A DNA stretch of 64,000 nt from Acanthopleura granulata (lineage: Eukaryota; Mollusca; Polyplacophora; Chitonida; Chitonidae): NCBI GenBank assembly GCA_016165875.1, contig JABBOT010000082.1:4701168-4765167 (forward strand), given 5' to 3'. The position numbers and the translations under genes are program-made. The notes beneath the pieces are model-generated. The model had not been told where the DNA came from and did no database searches. It saw only the letters and a list, made by a program, of their open reading frames with translations. Position 1 is the stretch's first letter. Every line of letters starts with the position of its first letter. Positions 1 through 11,940 of the stretch are shown here, piece by piece.

Positions 1-278
1 GACAAGGGCAAGTGAGCTGTCGTCGTAATATTTCTACTTTCAATTCGAACGAAAGCTAACTGGTATGTGTATGTATAATAAGATCTCCTAGCATTTATAT
101 ATGTTAATGATAGAATTAGTTATTCAATCGGTCTTATTCACTTGGCCATTTGAAAGCTTAGCCACATGTGGAAGGCATCAAGATATGCAAATTACCGCAA
201 GCATTCCTCGCGTGTTGAAAATTGAGAAATTTCCCTCTATATCTAAGGAGTTTAGGCTGTTGCCATGCACGGGATTAT
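1..278 (+). repeat. Partial unit: tail of half B and leader
   Basis: The window opens inside half B at GACAAGGGCAAGTGAGCTG and runs through the leader (GCATTCCTCGCGTGTTG) to the first half-A palindrome. It is truncated only by the window edge. Confidence 0.93.
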
Positions 279-1656
279 GACGTCATCGATGATTAAAGTG
301 AAGATACAGATAAAACTCTAACTAGTAGAGGAATGAGGTTTAGACCATTGGATTTCTTGTCATAAAGTGCTGCAGAAGAGCATATTTTGGTCGACCTTTG
401 ATGAATTCTGGATAGAGTTTGCTCTTTTTGTCAATGATTTCTCTGATTGCCACAAGCTACAACGTTCTGCAGTGCAGCTGTGTGTAATGTGTAGATATAC
501 CAATATCAATTGCTGTGATCCACATTCCTCTGTGTATTTTATCTTGTTGGATAACTGATGCAATATCAACTCTTTATGATGGGTCAACTAAACTGTCTCG
601 GTAAAGTAGTTACATAGAAATGGAATAAAACCTGGCTCCTATATATACATATACTAAGGTCTCACAGTGTTTGTATATGTAAAACAGAGCGTAAGTTCTG
701 CCGTCGGACCTCAAGTGGGCATTTCAATTTTGATGGACACAACAAAGGTATTAATTGATTTAAATTAAGGCTAGCGTGCAGCATTTGTTGAAATGTTACA
801 AATTTCCTTGGGTTTCTACCGATTTGAGGCTGTTGGCAGGCACGGGATTGTGACATCATCCATCTTTCAATTTGAGATACAGGTAAATGGTTGGGTAGGA
901 GAAAAAGGGTATTGCGCCATTCGATTTCTCGTCATAAATTACATCGCAATAGCCCTTTTTTATGGCCTTTTGCTGAATTTTTGCTGGGGTGGCTTTTTTT
1001 TCTTGATTGACTTTGGTGATCGCCACAACTTGAAAGTTGGTGTATTTCAGCTGTGTGTAATGTAGAGAAATAGGAATGGCATTTGCTGTAGTCCACGTAC
1101 CGCTGTATGTAAATGGCTCGGTCGGAGAGCAAAGTTGATTCCAAAATTCGATTTCTCGTCATAAATTGCATCTGAATAGCCATTTTTTATGGCCTTTTGA
1201 TGGAGTGTAGCTTCTGTGGCTTTTTTTTTCTTGATTGACTTTGGTGATCGCCAGAATATGAAAGTTGGTGTATTTCAGCTGTGTGTAATGTACAGAAATA
1301 GGAATGGCTTTTGCTGTGGTCCACTTCCCTCTGTCTGTATGATCTACTCAGATAACTCATACCATATGAACTCTTTCTACAAGGGCAAGTGAGCTGTCGT
1401 CGTAATGTTTCTGCTTTTAAGTCGAACGAAAGCTAGCTGGTATTTGTATGTATAATAAGATCTTGTACCATTTATATATGTTAATAATAGAATTAGTTAT
1501 TCAATCGGTCTTCCTCAGTTGGGCATTTGAAAGCTTAGAAAAATGAGGAAGGCATCAAGGGATTCAAATTACCGCAAGCATTGCTCGCGTGTTGAAAAAA
1601 TGAGAAATTTCCATCGGTATCTAAGGAGTTTAGGCTGTTGCCATGCACGGGATTAT
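279..1656 (+). repeat. Unit 1, 1,378 bp, with internal 227-bp duplication
   Basis: Half B starts at 852, where the palindrome is broken to TGACATCA. The excess length comes from a tandem duplication of about 227 bp inside half B: the stretch from about 890 is repeated from about 1115, so the T-tract, GATCGCCAG and CAGCTGTGTGTAATGT elements occur twice. The second copy ends with CCACTTCCCTCTGTCTG. Confidence 0.93.
890..1345 (+). repeat. Tandem partial duplication inside half B
   Basis: GTAGGAG at 895 and GTCGGAG at 1121 start matching stretches offset by 226-227 bp; each runs through ATTCGATTTCTCGTCATAAA, the T-tract and CAGCTGTGTGTAATGT. At the junction the normal CTGTATGTATGATC is replaced by CTGTATGTAAATGGCTCGG, which joins the end of one copy to GTAAATGG of the next. 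The shared GTA(AATGG) suggests a microhomology-mediated or slippage event. Confidence 0.9.
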
Positions 1657-1670
1657 GACGTCATCGATGA
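1655..1670. promoter_or_regulatory. Overlapping palindromes ATGACGTCAT / TCATCGATGA (half A, representative)
   Basis: ATGACGTCAT (1655-1664) contains the perfect CRE octamer TGACGTCA, the consensus bound by CREB/ATF-type bZIP proteins. TCATCGATGA (1661-1670) is a second perfect palindrome overlapping it by four bases. The octamer is intact in 56 of the 57 half-A copies; the exception is unit 26. Binding is not shown by sequence alone. Confidence 0.6.
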
Positions 1671-2218
1671 TTTAATTGTAGATACAGCGAAAACTCTAAG
1701 TGGTATAGGAATGGGGTTTGGACCATTGGATTTCTTGTCATAAAGTGCTGCAGAAGAGCCTATTTTGGTCGACCTTTGATGAATTCTAGATAGAGTTTGC
1801 TCTTTTTGTGACTGATTTCTCTGATTGCCACAAGCTACAACGTTCTGCAGTGCAGCTGTGTGTAATGTGTAGAAATAAGAATATCAATTGCTGTGATCCA
1901 CATTCCTCTGTGTATTTTATCTTGTTGGATAACTGATGCAATATCAACTTTTTATGATAGGTAAAGTAAACTGTCTCGATAAAGTAGTTACATAGAAGTG
2001 GAATAAAACCTGACTCCTATATATACGTATAGTAAGGTCTCACAGTATTTGTATATGTAAAACAGAGGGTAAGTTCTGCCGTCGGCCCTCAAGTGGGCAT
2101 TTCAATTCTGGTGGACACAACGAAGGTATTAATTGATGTATATTAATGCTAGCGTGCAGCATTTGTTGAAATGTTACAAATGTTACCGATTTGAGGCTGT
2201 CGGAAGGCACGGGATTGT
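1657..2218 (+). repeat. Half A of the satellite unit (representative)
   Basis: This is the half that starts with GGGATTATGACGTCATCG. In order it holds: the CRE-like palindrome overlapping a second palindrome TCATCGATGA, the core CATTGGATTTCTTGTCATAAA-like block, GAATTCTAGA (EcoRI/XbaI), the odd palindrome CTGCAGTGCAG fused to CAGCTGTGTGTAATGT, an AATAAA, a CTATATATAC box and GGGTAAGTTCTG. It aligns from end to end with half B, which shows that the ~1,147-bp unit arose by duplication of a ~573-bp ancestor. Divergence between halves is much larger than between units, so the dimer is older than the present array. Confidence 0.9.
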
Positions 2219-2225
2219 GACGTCA
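2218..2225. promoter_or_regulatory. CRE-like palindrome TGACGTCA (half B, representative)
   Basis: The same octamer sits at the equivalent position of half B, followed by TCCATC instead of TCGATG. It is intact in 53 of the 55 half-B copies (broken at 851-858 and 24981-24988). Conservation in both diverged halves gives one site about every 573 bp. Confidence 0.6.
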
Positions 2226-2795
2226 TCCATGTTTCAATTTGAGATACACCTAAATGACTGAGTCGGAGAGCAAAGGGGAATACACCATTCGATTTCTCGT
2301 CATAAATTGCACCACAATAACCTTTCTTCATGGCCTTTGACGAATTGTAGCTGGGGTGGCTTTTTCTCCTTGATTGACTTTGGTGATCGCCAGAATATGA
2401 AAGTTGGTGTATTTCAGCTGTGTGTAATGTAGAGAAATAGGAATGGCATTTGCTGTGGTCCACATTCCGCTGGATGTATGATCTACTCAGATAACTTATA
2501 GCATATGAAGTCTGTCGACAAGGGCAAGTGAGCTGTTGTCGTAATGTTTTCTACTTTCAATTCGAAAGAAAGCTAGTTGGTATGTGAATGTATAATAAGA
2601 ATTCATACCATTTATATATGTTGATAATAGAATTAGTTATTCAATCGGTCTTCCTCAGTTGGGCATTTTAAAGCTTAGCCACATGAGTAAGGCATCAAGG
2701 GATGTAAATTACCGCAAGCATTGATCGCGTGTTGAAAAATGAGAAATTTCCCTCGGTATCTAAGGTGTTCAGGCTGTTGCCATGGACGAGATTAT
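2219..2795 (+). repeat. Half B of the satellite unit (representative)
   Basis: This half starts with GGGATTGTGACGTCATCC. It then has CATTCGATTTCTCGTCATAA, two T-tracts of about 7-12 T roughly 45 bp apart, GGTGATCGCCAG, CAGCTGTGTGTAATGT, TCCACGTACCGCTGTATG, a BglII site in AAGATCTCAT, TTTATATATG, and the leader that runs into the next half A. The leader type (GCTCGCGTG, GAGCACGTG, GCTTGCGCG or GGTCTCGTG) is the best marker of subfamily. In this copy the segment before the palindrome is 11 bp shorter than the usual GTTACAAATTTCGTTTGG form. Confidence 0.9.
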
Positions 2796-3941
2796 GACGT
2801 CATCGATGATTAAATTGAAGATACAGCGAAAACTCTACGTGGTAGATGAATGGGATTTCTACCATTGGATTTCTCGTCATAAAGTGCTGCAGAAGAGCCT
2901 ATTTTGGTCGCCCTTTGATGAATTCTAGATAGAGTTTGCTCTTTTGGTGACTGATTTCTCTGATTGCCACAAGCTACAACGATCTGCAGTGCAGCTGTGT
3001 GTAATGTGTAGAAATAAGAATATCAATTGCTCTGATCCACATTCCTCTCTGTGTTTTATATTTTCTATAACTGATGCAATATCAACTCTTTATTATAGGT
3101 AAAGTAAACTGTCTCGATAAAGTAGTTACATAGAAGTGGAATAAAACCTGACTCCTATATATACGTATAGTAAGGTCTCACAGTATTTGTATATGTAAAA
3201 CAGAGGGTAAGTTCTGCCGTCGGCCCTCAAGTGGGCATTTCAATTCTGCTGGTCACAACGAAGGTATTAATTGATGTATATTAAGGCTAGCGTGCAGCAT
3301 TTGTTGAAATGTTACAAATTTCGTTTGGTTTCTACCGATTTGAGGTTGTTGGAAGGCACGGGATTGTGACGTCATCCATCTTTCAATTTGACATACGGGT
3401 GAATCACTGAGTAGGAAGGCAAAGGGTATTACACCATTCGATTTCTCGTCATAAAATGCATCAGAATAGATTTTTTTATGGACTTTGATCAATTGTAGCT
3501 GGGGTGGCTTTTTTCTTGATTGAATTTGGTGATCGCCAGAAGGTGAAAGTTGGTGTCTTTCATCTGTGTGTAATGTAGATAAAGAGGCTTGGCATTTGCT
3601 GTGGTCCACGTACGGCTGTATGTATGATTTACTCAGATAACTCAAAGCATCTGAACTCTTTCGAGAAGGGCAAGTGAGCTGTCGTGGTAATGTTTCTACT
3701 TTCAATTCCAACGAAAGCTAACTGGTATGTGTATGTATAATAAGATCTCATAGCATTTATATACGGGAATAATAGAATTATTTATTCAATCGGTCTTCCT
3801 CAGTTGGGCATTTGAAAGCTTAGCCACATGAGGAAGGCATCAAGGGATACAAATTACCGCAAGCATTGCTCGCGTGTTGAAAAAATGAGAAATTTCCATC
3901 GGTATCTAAGGAGTTTAGGCTGTTGCCATGCACGGGATTAT
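2796..3941 (+). repeat. Unit 3, 1,146 bp
   Basis: Half B starts at 3368 and is full length upstream. The E-box-like core reads CATCTG rather than CAGCTG, followed by GATAAAGAGG, a variant shared with units 5, 6 and 11. Confidence 0.93.
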
Positions 3942-5079
3942 GACGTCATCGATGATTAAATTGAAGATACAGCGAAAAATCTAAGTGGTAGAGGAATGGG
4001 GTTTAGACCACTGCATTTCTTGTCATAAAGTGGTGCAGAAGAGCCTATTTTTGTCCACTTTTGATGAATTCTAGATAGAGTTGCTCTTATTGTGACTGAG
4101 TTCTCTGATTGCCACAAGCTACAACGTTCTGCAGTGCAGCTGTGTGTAATGTGTAGAAATAAGAATATCAATTGCTGTGATCCACATTCCTCTGTGTATT
4201 TTATCTTGTTGGATAACTGATGCAATATCAACTCTTTATGATAGGTCAAGTAAACTGTCTCGGTAAAGTAGTTACATAGAAATGGAATAAAACCTTGCTC
4301 CTATATATACATATAGTAAGGTCCCAGAGTGTTTGTATATGTAAAAGAGACGGTAAGTTCTGCCGTCGGCCCTCAAGTGGGCATTTCAATTCTGGTGGAC
4401 ACAACGAAGGTATTAATTGATGTATATTAATGCTAGCGTGCAGCATTTGTTGAAATGTTACAAATGTTACCGATTTGAGGCTGTCGGAAGGCACGGGATT
4501 GTGACGTCATCCATGTTTCAATTTGAGATACACCTAAATGACTGAGTCGGAGAGCAAAGGGGAATACACCATTCGATTTCTCGTCATAAATTGCACCACA
4601 ATAACCTTTCTTCATGGCCTTTGACGAATTGTAGCTGGGGTGGCTTTTTCTCCTTGATTGACTTTGGTGATCGCCAGAATATGAAAGTTGGTGTATTTCA
4701 GCTGTGTGTAATGTAGAGAAATAGGAATGGCATTTGCTGTGGTCCACATTCCGCTGGATGTATGATCTACTCAGATAACTTATAGCATATGAAGTCTGTC
4801 GACAAGGGCAAGTGAGCTGTTGTCGTAATGTTTTCTACTTTCAATTCGAAAGAAAGCTAGTTGGTATGTGAATGTATAATAAGAATTCATACCATTTATA
4901 TATGTTGATAATAGAATTAGTTATTCAATCGGTCTTCCTCAGTTGGGCATTTTAAAGCTTAGCCACATGAGTAAGGCATCAAGGGATGTAAATTACCGCA
5001 AGCATTGATCGCGTGTTGAAAAATGAGAAATTTCCCTCGGTATCTAAGGTGTTCAGGCTGTTGCCATGGACGAGATTAT
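3942..5079 (+). repeat. Unit 4, 1,138 bp
   Basis: Half B starts at 4503 and carries the 11-bp deletion. The second 2,284-bp twin copy begins at 4352, inside half A. The upstream part of half A reads GGTCCCAGAGTG in place of GGTCTCACAGTG. Confidence 0.93.
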
Positions 5080-6635
5080 GACGTCATCGATGATTAAATT
5101 GAAGATACAGCGAAAACTCTACGTGGTAGATGAATGGGATTTCTACCATTGGATTTCTCGTCATAAAGTGCTGCAGAAGAGCCTATTTTGGTCGCCCTTT
5201 GATGAATTCTAGATAGAGTTTGCTCTTTTGGTGACTGATTTCTCTGATTGCCACAAGCTACAACGATCTGCAGTGCAGCTGTGTGTAATGTGTAGAAATA
5301 AGAATATCAATTGCTCTGATCCACATTCCTCTCTGTGTTTTATATTTTCTATAACTGATGCAATATCAACTCTTTATTATAGGTAAAGTAAACTGTCTCG
5401 ATAAAGTAGTTACATAGAAGTGGAATAAAACCTGACTCCTATATATACGTATAGTAAGGTCTCACAGTATTTGTATATGTAAAACAGAGGGTAAGTTCTG
5501 CCGTCGGCCCTCAAGTGGGCATTTCAATTCTGCTGGTCACAACGAAGGTATTAATTGATGTATATTAAGGCTAGCGTGCAGCATTTGTTGAAATGTTACA
5601 AATTTCGTTTGGTTTCTACCGATTTGAGGTTGTTGGAAGGCACGGGATTGTGACGTCATCCATCTTTCAATTTGACATACGGGTGAATCACTGAGTAGGA
5701 AGGCAAAGGGTATTACACCATTCGATTTCTCGTCATAAAATGCATCAGAATAGATTTTTTTATGGACTTTGATCAATTGTAGCTGGGGTGGCTTTTTTCT
5801 TGATTGAATTTGGTGATCGCCAGAAGGTGAAAGTTGGTGTCTTTCATCTGTGTGTAATGTAGATAAAGAGGCTTGGCATTTGCTGTGGTCCACGTACGGC
5901 TGTATGTATGATTTACTCAGATAACTCAAAGCATCTGAACTCTTTCGAGAAGGGCAAGTGAGCTGTCGTGGTAATGTTTCTACTTTCAATTCCAACGAAA
6001 GCTAACTGGTATGTGTATGTATAATAAGATCTCATAGCATTTATATACGGGAATAATAGAATTATTTATTCAATCGGTCTTCCTCAGTTGGGCATTTGAA
6101 AGCTTAGCCACATGAGGAAGGCATCAAGGGATACAAATTACCGCAAGCATTGCTCGCGTGTTGAAAAAATGAGAAATTTCCATCGGTATCTAAGGAGTTT
6201 AGGCTGTTGCCATGCACGGGATTATGACGTCATCGATGATTAAATTGAAGATACAGCGAAAAATCTAAGTGGTAGAGGAATGGGGTTTAGACCACTGCAT
6301 TTCTTGTCATAAAGTGGTGCAGAAGAGCCTATTTTTGTCCACTTTTGATGAATTCTAGATAGAGTTGCTCTTATTGTGACTGAGTTCTCTGATTGCCACA
6401 AGCTACAACGTTCTGCAGTGCAGCTGTGTGTAATGTGTAGAAATAAGAATATCAATTGCTGTGATCCACATTCCTCTGTGTATTTTATCTTGTTGGATAA
6501 CTGATGCAATATCAACTCTTTATGATAGGTCAAGTAAACTGTCTCGGTAAAGTAGTTACATAGAAATGGAATAAAACCTTGCTCCTATATATACATATAG
6601 TAAGGTCCCAGAGTGTTTGTATATGTAAAAGAGAC
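4352..6635 (+). repeat. Dimeric higher-order repeat, 2,284 bp, copy 2
   Basis: Identity with copy 1 continues about 11 bp past the nominal end and stops at 6647, after which several changes follow. Lack of differences implies very recent duplication or conversion, or an assembly duplication. Confidence 0.9.
5080..6225 (+). repeat. Unit 5, 1,146 bp, twin of unit 3
   Basis: Half B starts at 5652. It matches unit 3 at an offset of 2,284 bp in every stretch I compared, including rare features such as GTTTTCTAC in the preceding tail. Confidence 0.93.
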
Positions 6636-7362
6636 GGTAAGTTCTGCAGTCGGACCTCAAGTGGGCATTTCAATTCTGATGGACACAACGAAGGTATTAA
6701 TTGATGTATATTAATGCTAGCGTGCAGCATTTGTTGAAATGTTAGAAATGTTACCGATTTGAGGCTGTCGGAAGGCACGGGATTGTGACGTCATCCATCT
6801 TTCAATTAGAGATACACCTAAATGACTGAGTCGGAGAGCAAAGGGGAATACACCATTCGATTTCTCGTCATAAAGTGCAAGAGAATAGTTTTTTTTTATA
6901 TCCTTTTGATGAATTGTAGCTGGGGTGGCTTTTTTTCTTGATTGACTTTGGTGATCGCCAGAAGGTGAAAGTTGGTGTATTTCATCTGTGTGTAATGTAG
7001 ATAAAGAGGCATGGCATTTGCTGTGGTCCACGTACGGCTGTATGTATGATGTACTCAGATAACTCATAGCATCTGAACTCTTTCGACAAGGGCAAGTGAG
7101 CTGTCGTCGTAATGTTTCTACTTTCAATTCGAACGAAAGCTAACTGGTATGTGTATGTATAATAAGATCTCATAGCATTTATATACGGGAATAATAGAAT
7201 TAATTATTCAATCGGTCTTCCTCAGTTGGGCATTTTAAAGCTTAGCCACAGGAGTAAGGCATCAAGGGATGTAAATTACCGCAAGCATTGCTCGCGTGTT
7301 GAAAAATGAGAAATTTCCCTCGGTATCTAAGGAGTTAAGGCTGTTGCCATGCACGAGATTAT
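6226..7362 (+). repeat. Unit 6, 1,137 bp
   Basis: Half B starts at 6787 and has the 11-bp deletion. Identity with unit 4 at offset 2,284 stops at about 6646, where CTGCCGTCGGCC becomes CTGCAGTCGGAC. Confidence 0.93.
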
Positions 7363-8514
7363 GACGTCATCGATGATTAAATTGAAGATACAGCTAAAAC
7401 TCTGAGTGCTAGAGGAATGGGGTTTGGACCATTGGATTTCTTGTCATAAAGTGCTGCAGAAGAGCCTATTTTGGTCGCCCTTTGATGAATTCTAGATAGA
7501 GTTTGCTCTTTTTGTGACTGATTTCTCTGATTGCCACAAGCTACAACGTTCGGCAGTGCAGCTGTGTGTAATGTGTAGAAATAAGAATATCAATTGCTGT
7601 GATCCACATTCCTCTGTGTAATTAAACTTGTTGGATAACTGATGCAAAATCAAGTCTTGGGGATCGCTTAAGTAAACTGTCTCGCTAAAGTGGTTACATA
7701 GAAATGGAATAAAACCTGGATCCTATATATACATATAATAAGGTCTGACAGTCTTTGTATATGTAAAACAGAGGGTAAGTTCTGCCGTCGGACCTCAAGT
7801 GGGGATTTCAATTCTGATGGCCACAACGAAGGTATTAATTAATGTATATTAATGCTAGGGTGCAGGATTGGTTGAAATGTTACAAATTTCGTTTGGTTTC
7901 TACCGATTTGAGGCTATTGTCAGGCACGGGATTGTGACGTCATCCATCTTTCAATTTGAGATACAGGTAAATTACTGGGTCTGAGAACAAAGACTATTGC
8001 ACCTTTCGATTTCTCTTTAGAAATTGCATCGGAATAGCCCTTTTTTATGGCCTTTTGATGAATTGTAACTGGGGTGGCTTTTTTTTCCTTGATTGACTTT
8101 GGTGATCGCCAGAATATGAAAGTTGGTGTATTTCAACTGTGGGTAATGTAGAGAAATAGGAATGGCATTTGCTGTGGTCCACGTACCGCTGTATGTATAA
8201 TCTACTCAGATAACTCATAGCATTTGAAGTCTGTGGACAAGGGCAAGTCAGCTGTCGTCGTATTGTTTCTACTTTCAATTCGAAGGAAATCTAACTGGTA
8301 TGTGTATGTATAACAAGATGTCATAGCATTTATATATGGGAATAATAGAATTAGTTATTCAATCGATCTACCTCAGTTGGCCATATTAAATTTTAGCCAC
8401 ATGAGGAAGGCATCAAGGGATGAAAATTACCGCAAGCATTGAGCACGTGTTGAAAAAATGAGACATTTCCCTCGGTATCTAAGGAGTTTAGGCTGTTGCC
8501 ATGCACGCTATTAT
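7363..8514 (+). repeat. Unit 7, 1,152 bp
   Basis: Half B starts at 7936. It has a distinctive variant AAAGACTATTGCACC followed by TTTCTCTTTAGAAATTGC in place of TTTCTCGTCATAAATTGC. The same variant returns in unit 13 and, in altered form, in unit 20. Confidence 0.93.
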
Positions 8515-8852
8515 GACGTCATCGATGATTAAATTGAAGATACAGCGAAAACTCTAAGTGGTAGAGGAATGGGTTTTGGACCATTGGATTCCTTGTCATA
8601 AAGTGCTGCAGAAGAGACTATTTTGGTGGACATTTGATGAATTCTAGATAGAGTTTGCTCTTTTTGTCAATGATTTCTCTGATTGCCACAAGCTACAACG
8701 TTCTGCAGTGCAGCTGTGTGTAATGTGTAGAAATAAGAATATCAATTGCTGTGATCCACATTCCTCTGTGTATTTTATCTTGTTGGATAACTGATGCGAT
8801 ATCAACTGTTTTGGATAGATCAAGTAAACTGTCTCGCTAAAGTGGTTACATA
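7702..8852 (+). repeat. One-unit block repeated six units away, copy 1
   Basis: It closely matches about 14572-15722 at an offset of about 6,870 bp, sharing TTTCTCTTTAGAAATTGC, GTGGGTAATG in half B, CAAGATGTCATAG and the AAGAGACTATTTTGGTGGAC half A. Flanks on both sides differ. Confidence 0.8.
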
Positions 8853-9654
8853 GAAATGGAATAAAACCTGGCTCCAATATATACATATAGTAAGATTTCA
8901 CAGTATTTGTATATGTAAAACAGAGGGTAAGTTCTGCCGTCGGCCCTCAAGTGGGCATTTCAATTCTGATGGACACAACGTAGGTATTAATTGATGTATA
9001 TTAAGGCTAGCGTGCAGCATTTGTTGAAATGTTAGAAATGTTACCGATTTGAGGCTGTTGGCAGGCACGGGATTGTGACGTCATCCATCTTTCAATTAGA
9101 GATACACCTAAATGACTGAGTCGGAGAGCAAAGGGCAATACACCATTCGATTTCTCGTCATAAACTGCAAGAAAATAGTTTTCTTTTGATATCCTTTTGA
9201 TGAATTCTAGCTGTTGTGGCTTTTTTTCTTGATTGAGTTTGGTGATCGCCAGAATATGAAAGTTGGTGTTTTTCAGCTGTGTGTAATGTAGAGAAATAGG
9301 AATGGCATTTGCTGTGGTCCACATTCCGCTGTATGTATGATCTACTCAGATAACTTATAGCATATGAAGTCTGTCGACAAGGGCAAGTGAGCTGTTGTCG
9401 TAATGTTTCTACTTTCAATTCGAAAGAAAGCTAGTTGGTATGTGAATGTATAATAAGATCTCATAGCATTTATATATGTGGATAATAGAATTAGTTATTT
9501 AATCGGTCTTCCTCAGTTGGATATTTGAAAGCTTAGAAAAATGAGGAAGTCATCAAGGGAATCAAATTACCGCAAGCATTGCTCGTGTGTTGCAAAAATG
9601 ACAAATTTCCATCGGTATCTAAGGTGTTCAGGCTGTTGCCATGCACGTTATTAT
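8515..9654 (+). repeat. Unit 8, 1,140 bp
   Basis: It is preceded by the first GAGCACGTG leader. Half A has AAGAGACTATTTTGGTGGAC. Half B starts at 9077, with the 11-bp deletion. Confidence 0.93.
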
Positions 9655-10801
9655 GACGTCATCGATGATTAAATTGAAGATACAGGGAAAATTCTAAGTG
9701 GTAGAGGAATGGGGTTTGGACCATTGGATTTCTTGTCATAAAGTGCTACAGAAGAGCCTATTTTGGTCGCACTTTGATGATTTCTAGATAGAGTTTGCTC
9801 TTTTTGTGACTGATTTCTCTGATTGCCACAAGCTACAACGTTCGGCAGTGCAGCTGTGTGTAATGTGTAGAAATAAGAATATCAATTGCTGTGATCCACA
9901 TTCCTCTGTGTAATTAAACTTGTTGGATAACTGATGCAAAATCAAGTCTTGGGGATCGCTTAAGTAAACTGTCTCGCTAAAGTGGTTACATAGAAATGGA
10001 ATAAAACCTGGCTCCAATATATACATATAGTAAGGTTTCACAGTATTTGTATATGTAAAACAGAGGGTAAGTTCTGCCGTCGGCCCTCTAGTGGGCATTT
10101 CAATTCTGATGGACACAACGAAGGTATTAATTGATGTATATTAATTCTAGCGTGCAGCATTTGTTGAAATGTTACAAATTTCGTTTCGTTTCTTCCGATT
10201 TGAGGTTGTTGGAAGGCACGGGATTGTGACGTCATCCATCTTTCAATTTGAGATACGGGTGAATCACTGAGTCGGAAGGCAAAGGGTATTACACCATTCG
10301 ATTTCTCGTCATAAATTGCATCAGAATAGATTTTTTTTATGGACTTTGATCAATTGTAGCTGGAGTGGCTTTTTTCTTGATTGAATTTGGTGATCGCCAG
10401 AAGGTGAAAGTTGGTGTATTTCAGCTGTGTGTAATGTAGAGAAATAGGAATGGCATTTGCTGTGTTCCACGTAACGCTGTATGTATGATCTACTCAGATA
10501 ACTCATAGCATATGAACTCTTTCGACAAGGGCAAGTGAGCTGTCGTCGTAATGTTTCTACTTTCATTTCGAACGAAATCTAGCTGATATGTGTATGTATA
10601 ATAAGATCTCATAGCAGTTATATATTTGAATAATACAATTAGTTATTCAATCGGTCTTCCTCAGTTGGGCATTTTAAAGCTTAGCCACATGAGGAAGGCA
10701 TCAAGGGATACAAATTACAGAAGCATTGCTCGCGTGTTGAAAAAATGAGATATTTCCATCGGTATCTAAGGAGTTTAGGCTGTTGCCATGCACGAGATTA
10801 T
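9655..10801 (+). repeat. Unit 9, 1,147 bp
   Basis: Half B starts at 10228, full length upstream. TCCACGTACCGCTG is changed to TCCACGTAACGCTG. Confidence 0.93.
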
Positions 10802-11940
10802 GACGTCATCGATGATTAAATTGAAGATACAGCTAAACTTCTAAGTGGTAGAGGAATGGGGTTTGGACCATTGGATTTCTTGTCATAAAGTGCTGCAGAA
10901 GAGCCTATTTTGGTCGCACTTTGATGATTTCTAGATAGAGTTTGCTCTTTTTGTCAATGTTTTCTTTCATTGCCACAAGCTACAACGTTCTGCAGTGCAG
11001 CTGTGTGTAATGTGTAGAAATAAGAATATCAATTGCTGTGATCCACATTCCTCTGTGTAATTTAACTTGTTGGATAACTGATGCAATATCAAGTCTTTTG
11101 GATCGCTTAAGTAAACTGTCTCGCTAAAGTAGTTACAAAGAAATGGAATAAAACCTGTCTCCAATATATACATATAGTAAGATTTCACAGTATTTGTATA
11201 TGTAAAACAGAGGGTAAGTTCTGCCGTCGGCCCTCAAGTGGGCATTTCAATTCTGATGGACACAACGTAGGTATTAATTGATGTATATTAAGGCTAGCGT
11301 GCAGCATTTGTTGAAATGTTACAAATGTTACCGATTTGAGGGTGTTGGCAGGCACGGGATTGTGACGTCATCCATCTTTCAATTAGAGATACACCTAAAT
11401 GACTGAGTCGGAGAGCAAAGGGTATTACACCATTCGATTTCTCGTCATAAACTGCAAGAGAATAGTTTTTTTTGATATCCTTTTGATGAATTGTAGCTGG
11501 GGTGGCTTTTTTTCTTGATTGAGTTTGGTGATCGCCAGAATATGAAAGTTGGTGTTTTTCAGCTGTGTGTAATGTAGAGAAATAGGAATGGCATTTGCTG
11601 TGGTCCACATTCCGCTGTATGTATGATCTACTCAGATAACTTATAGCATATGAAGTCTGTCGAAAAGGGCAAGTGAGCTGTTGTCGTAATGTTTCTACTT
11701 TCAATTCGAAAGAAAGCTAGTTGGTATATGAATGTATAATAAGATCTCATAGCATTTATATATGTTGATAATAGAATTAGTTATTTAATCGGTCTTCCTC
11801 AGTTGGGCATTTGAAAGCTTAGGAAAATGAGGAAGTCATCAAGGGATTCAAATTAAAGCAAGCATTGCTCGTGTGTTGCAAAAATGAAAAATTTCCATCG
11901 GTATCTAAGGAGTTTAGGCTGTTGCCATGCACGTTATTAT
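10802..11940 (+). repeat. Unit 10, 1,139 bp
   Basis: Half B starts at 11364 with the 11-bp deletion. It is a close relative of unit 8 at an offset of about 2,286 bp, continuing the dimer periodicity. Confidence 0.93.

Larger units (their letters stand above)
1657..2795 (+). repeat. Unit 2, 1,139 bp
   Basis: Half B starts at 2219. It lacks 11 bp just before the half-B palindrome (GTTACAAATGTTACCG). The 2,284-bp twin block begins within this unit at 2068. Confidence 0.93.
2068..4351 (+). repeat. Dimeric higher-order repeat, 2,284 bp, copy 1
   Basis: This block and the next match base for base in every stretch I compared, including rare variants. Left of the boundary the copies differ at once (GAGGGTAAG versus GACGGTAAG at 2067/4351). 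It contains one unit with and one without the 11-bp deletion. Confidence 0.9.

Noticed and set aside
890..1345. Insertion of a mobile element as the cause of the long first unit
   Set aside because: The additional sequence is half-B satellite itself, offset by 227 bp, with no terminal repeats or target duplication.
2920..3000. C/D-box small RNA suggested by TGATGA followed by CTGA
   Set aside because: The spacing is short, the base before TGATGA is T rather than a purine, and no terminal stem is evident. The same bases are variable between units.
3956..4249. 97-codon minus-strand frame in half A, repeated in several units
   Set aside because: Recurrence follows from repeat identity. Some units keep only a fragment because of frameshifts, and there is no sign of selection on codons that I can see.
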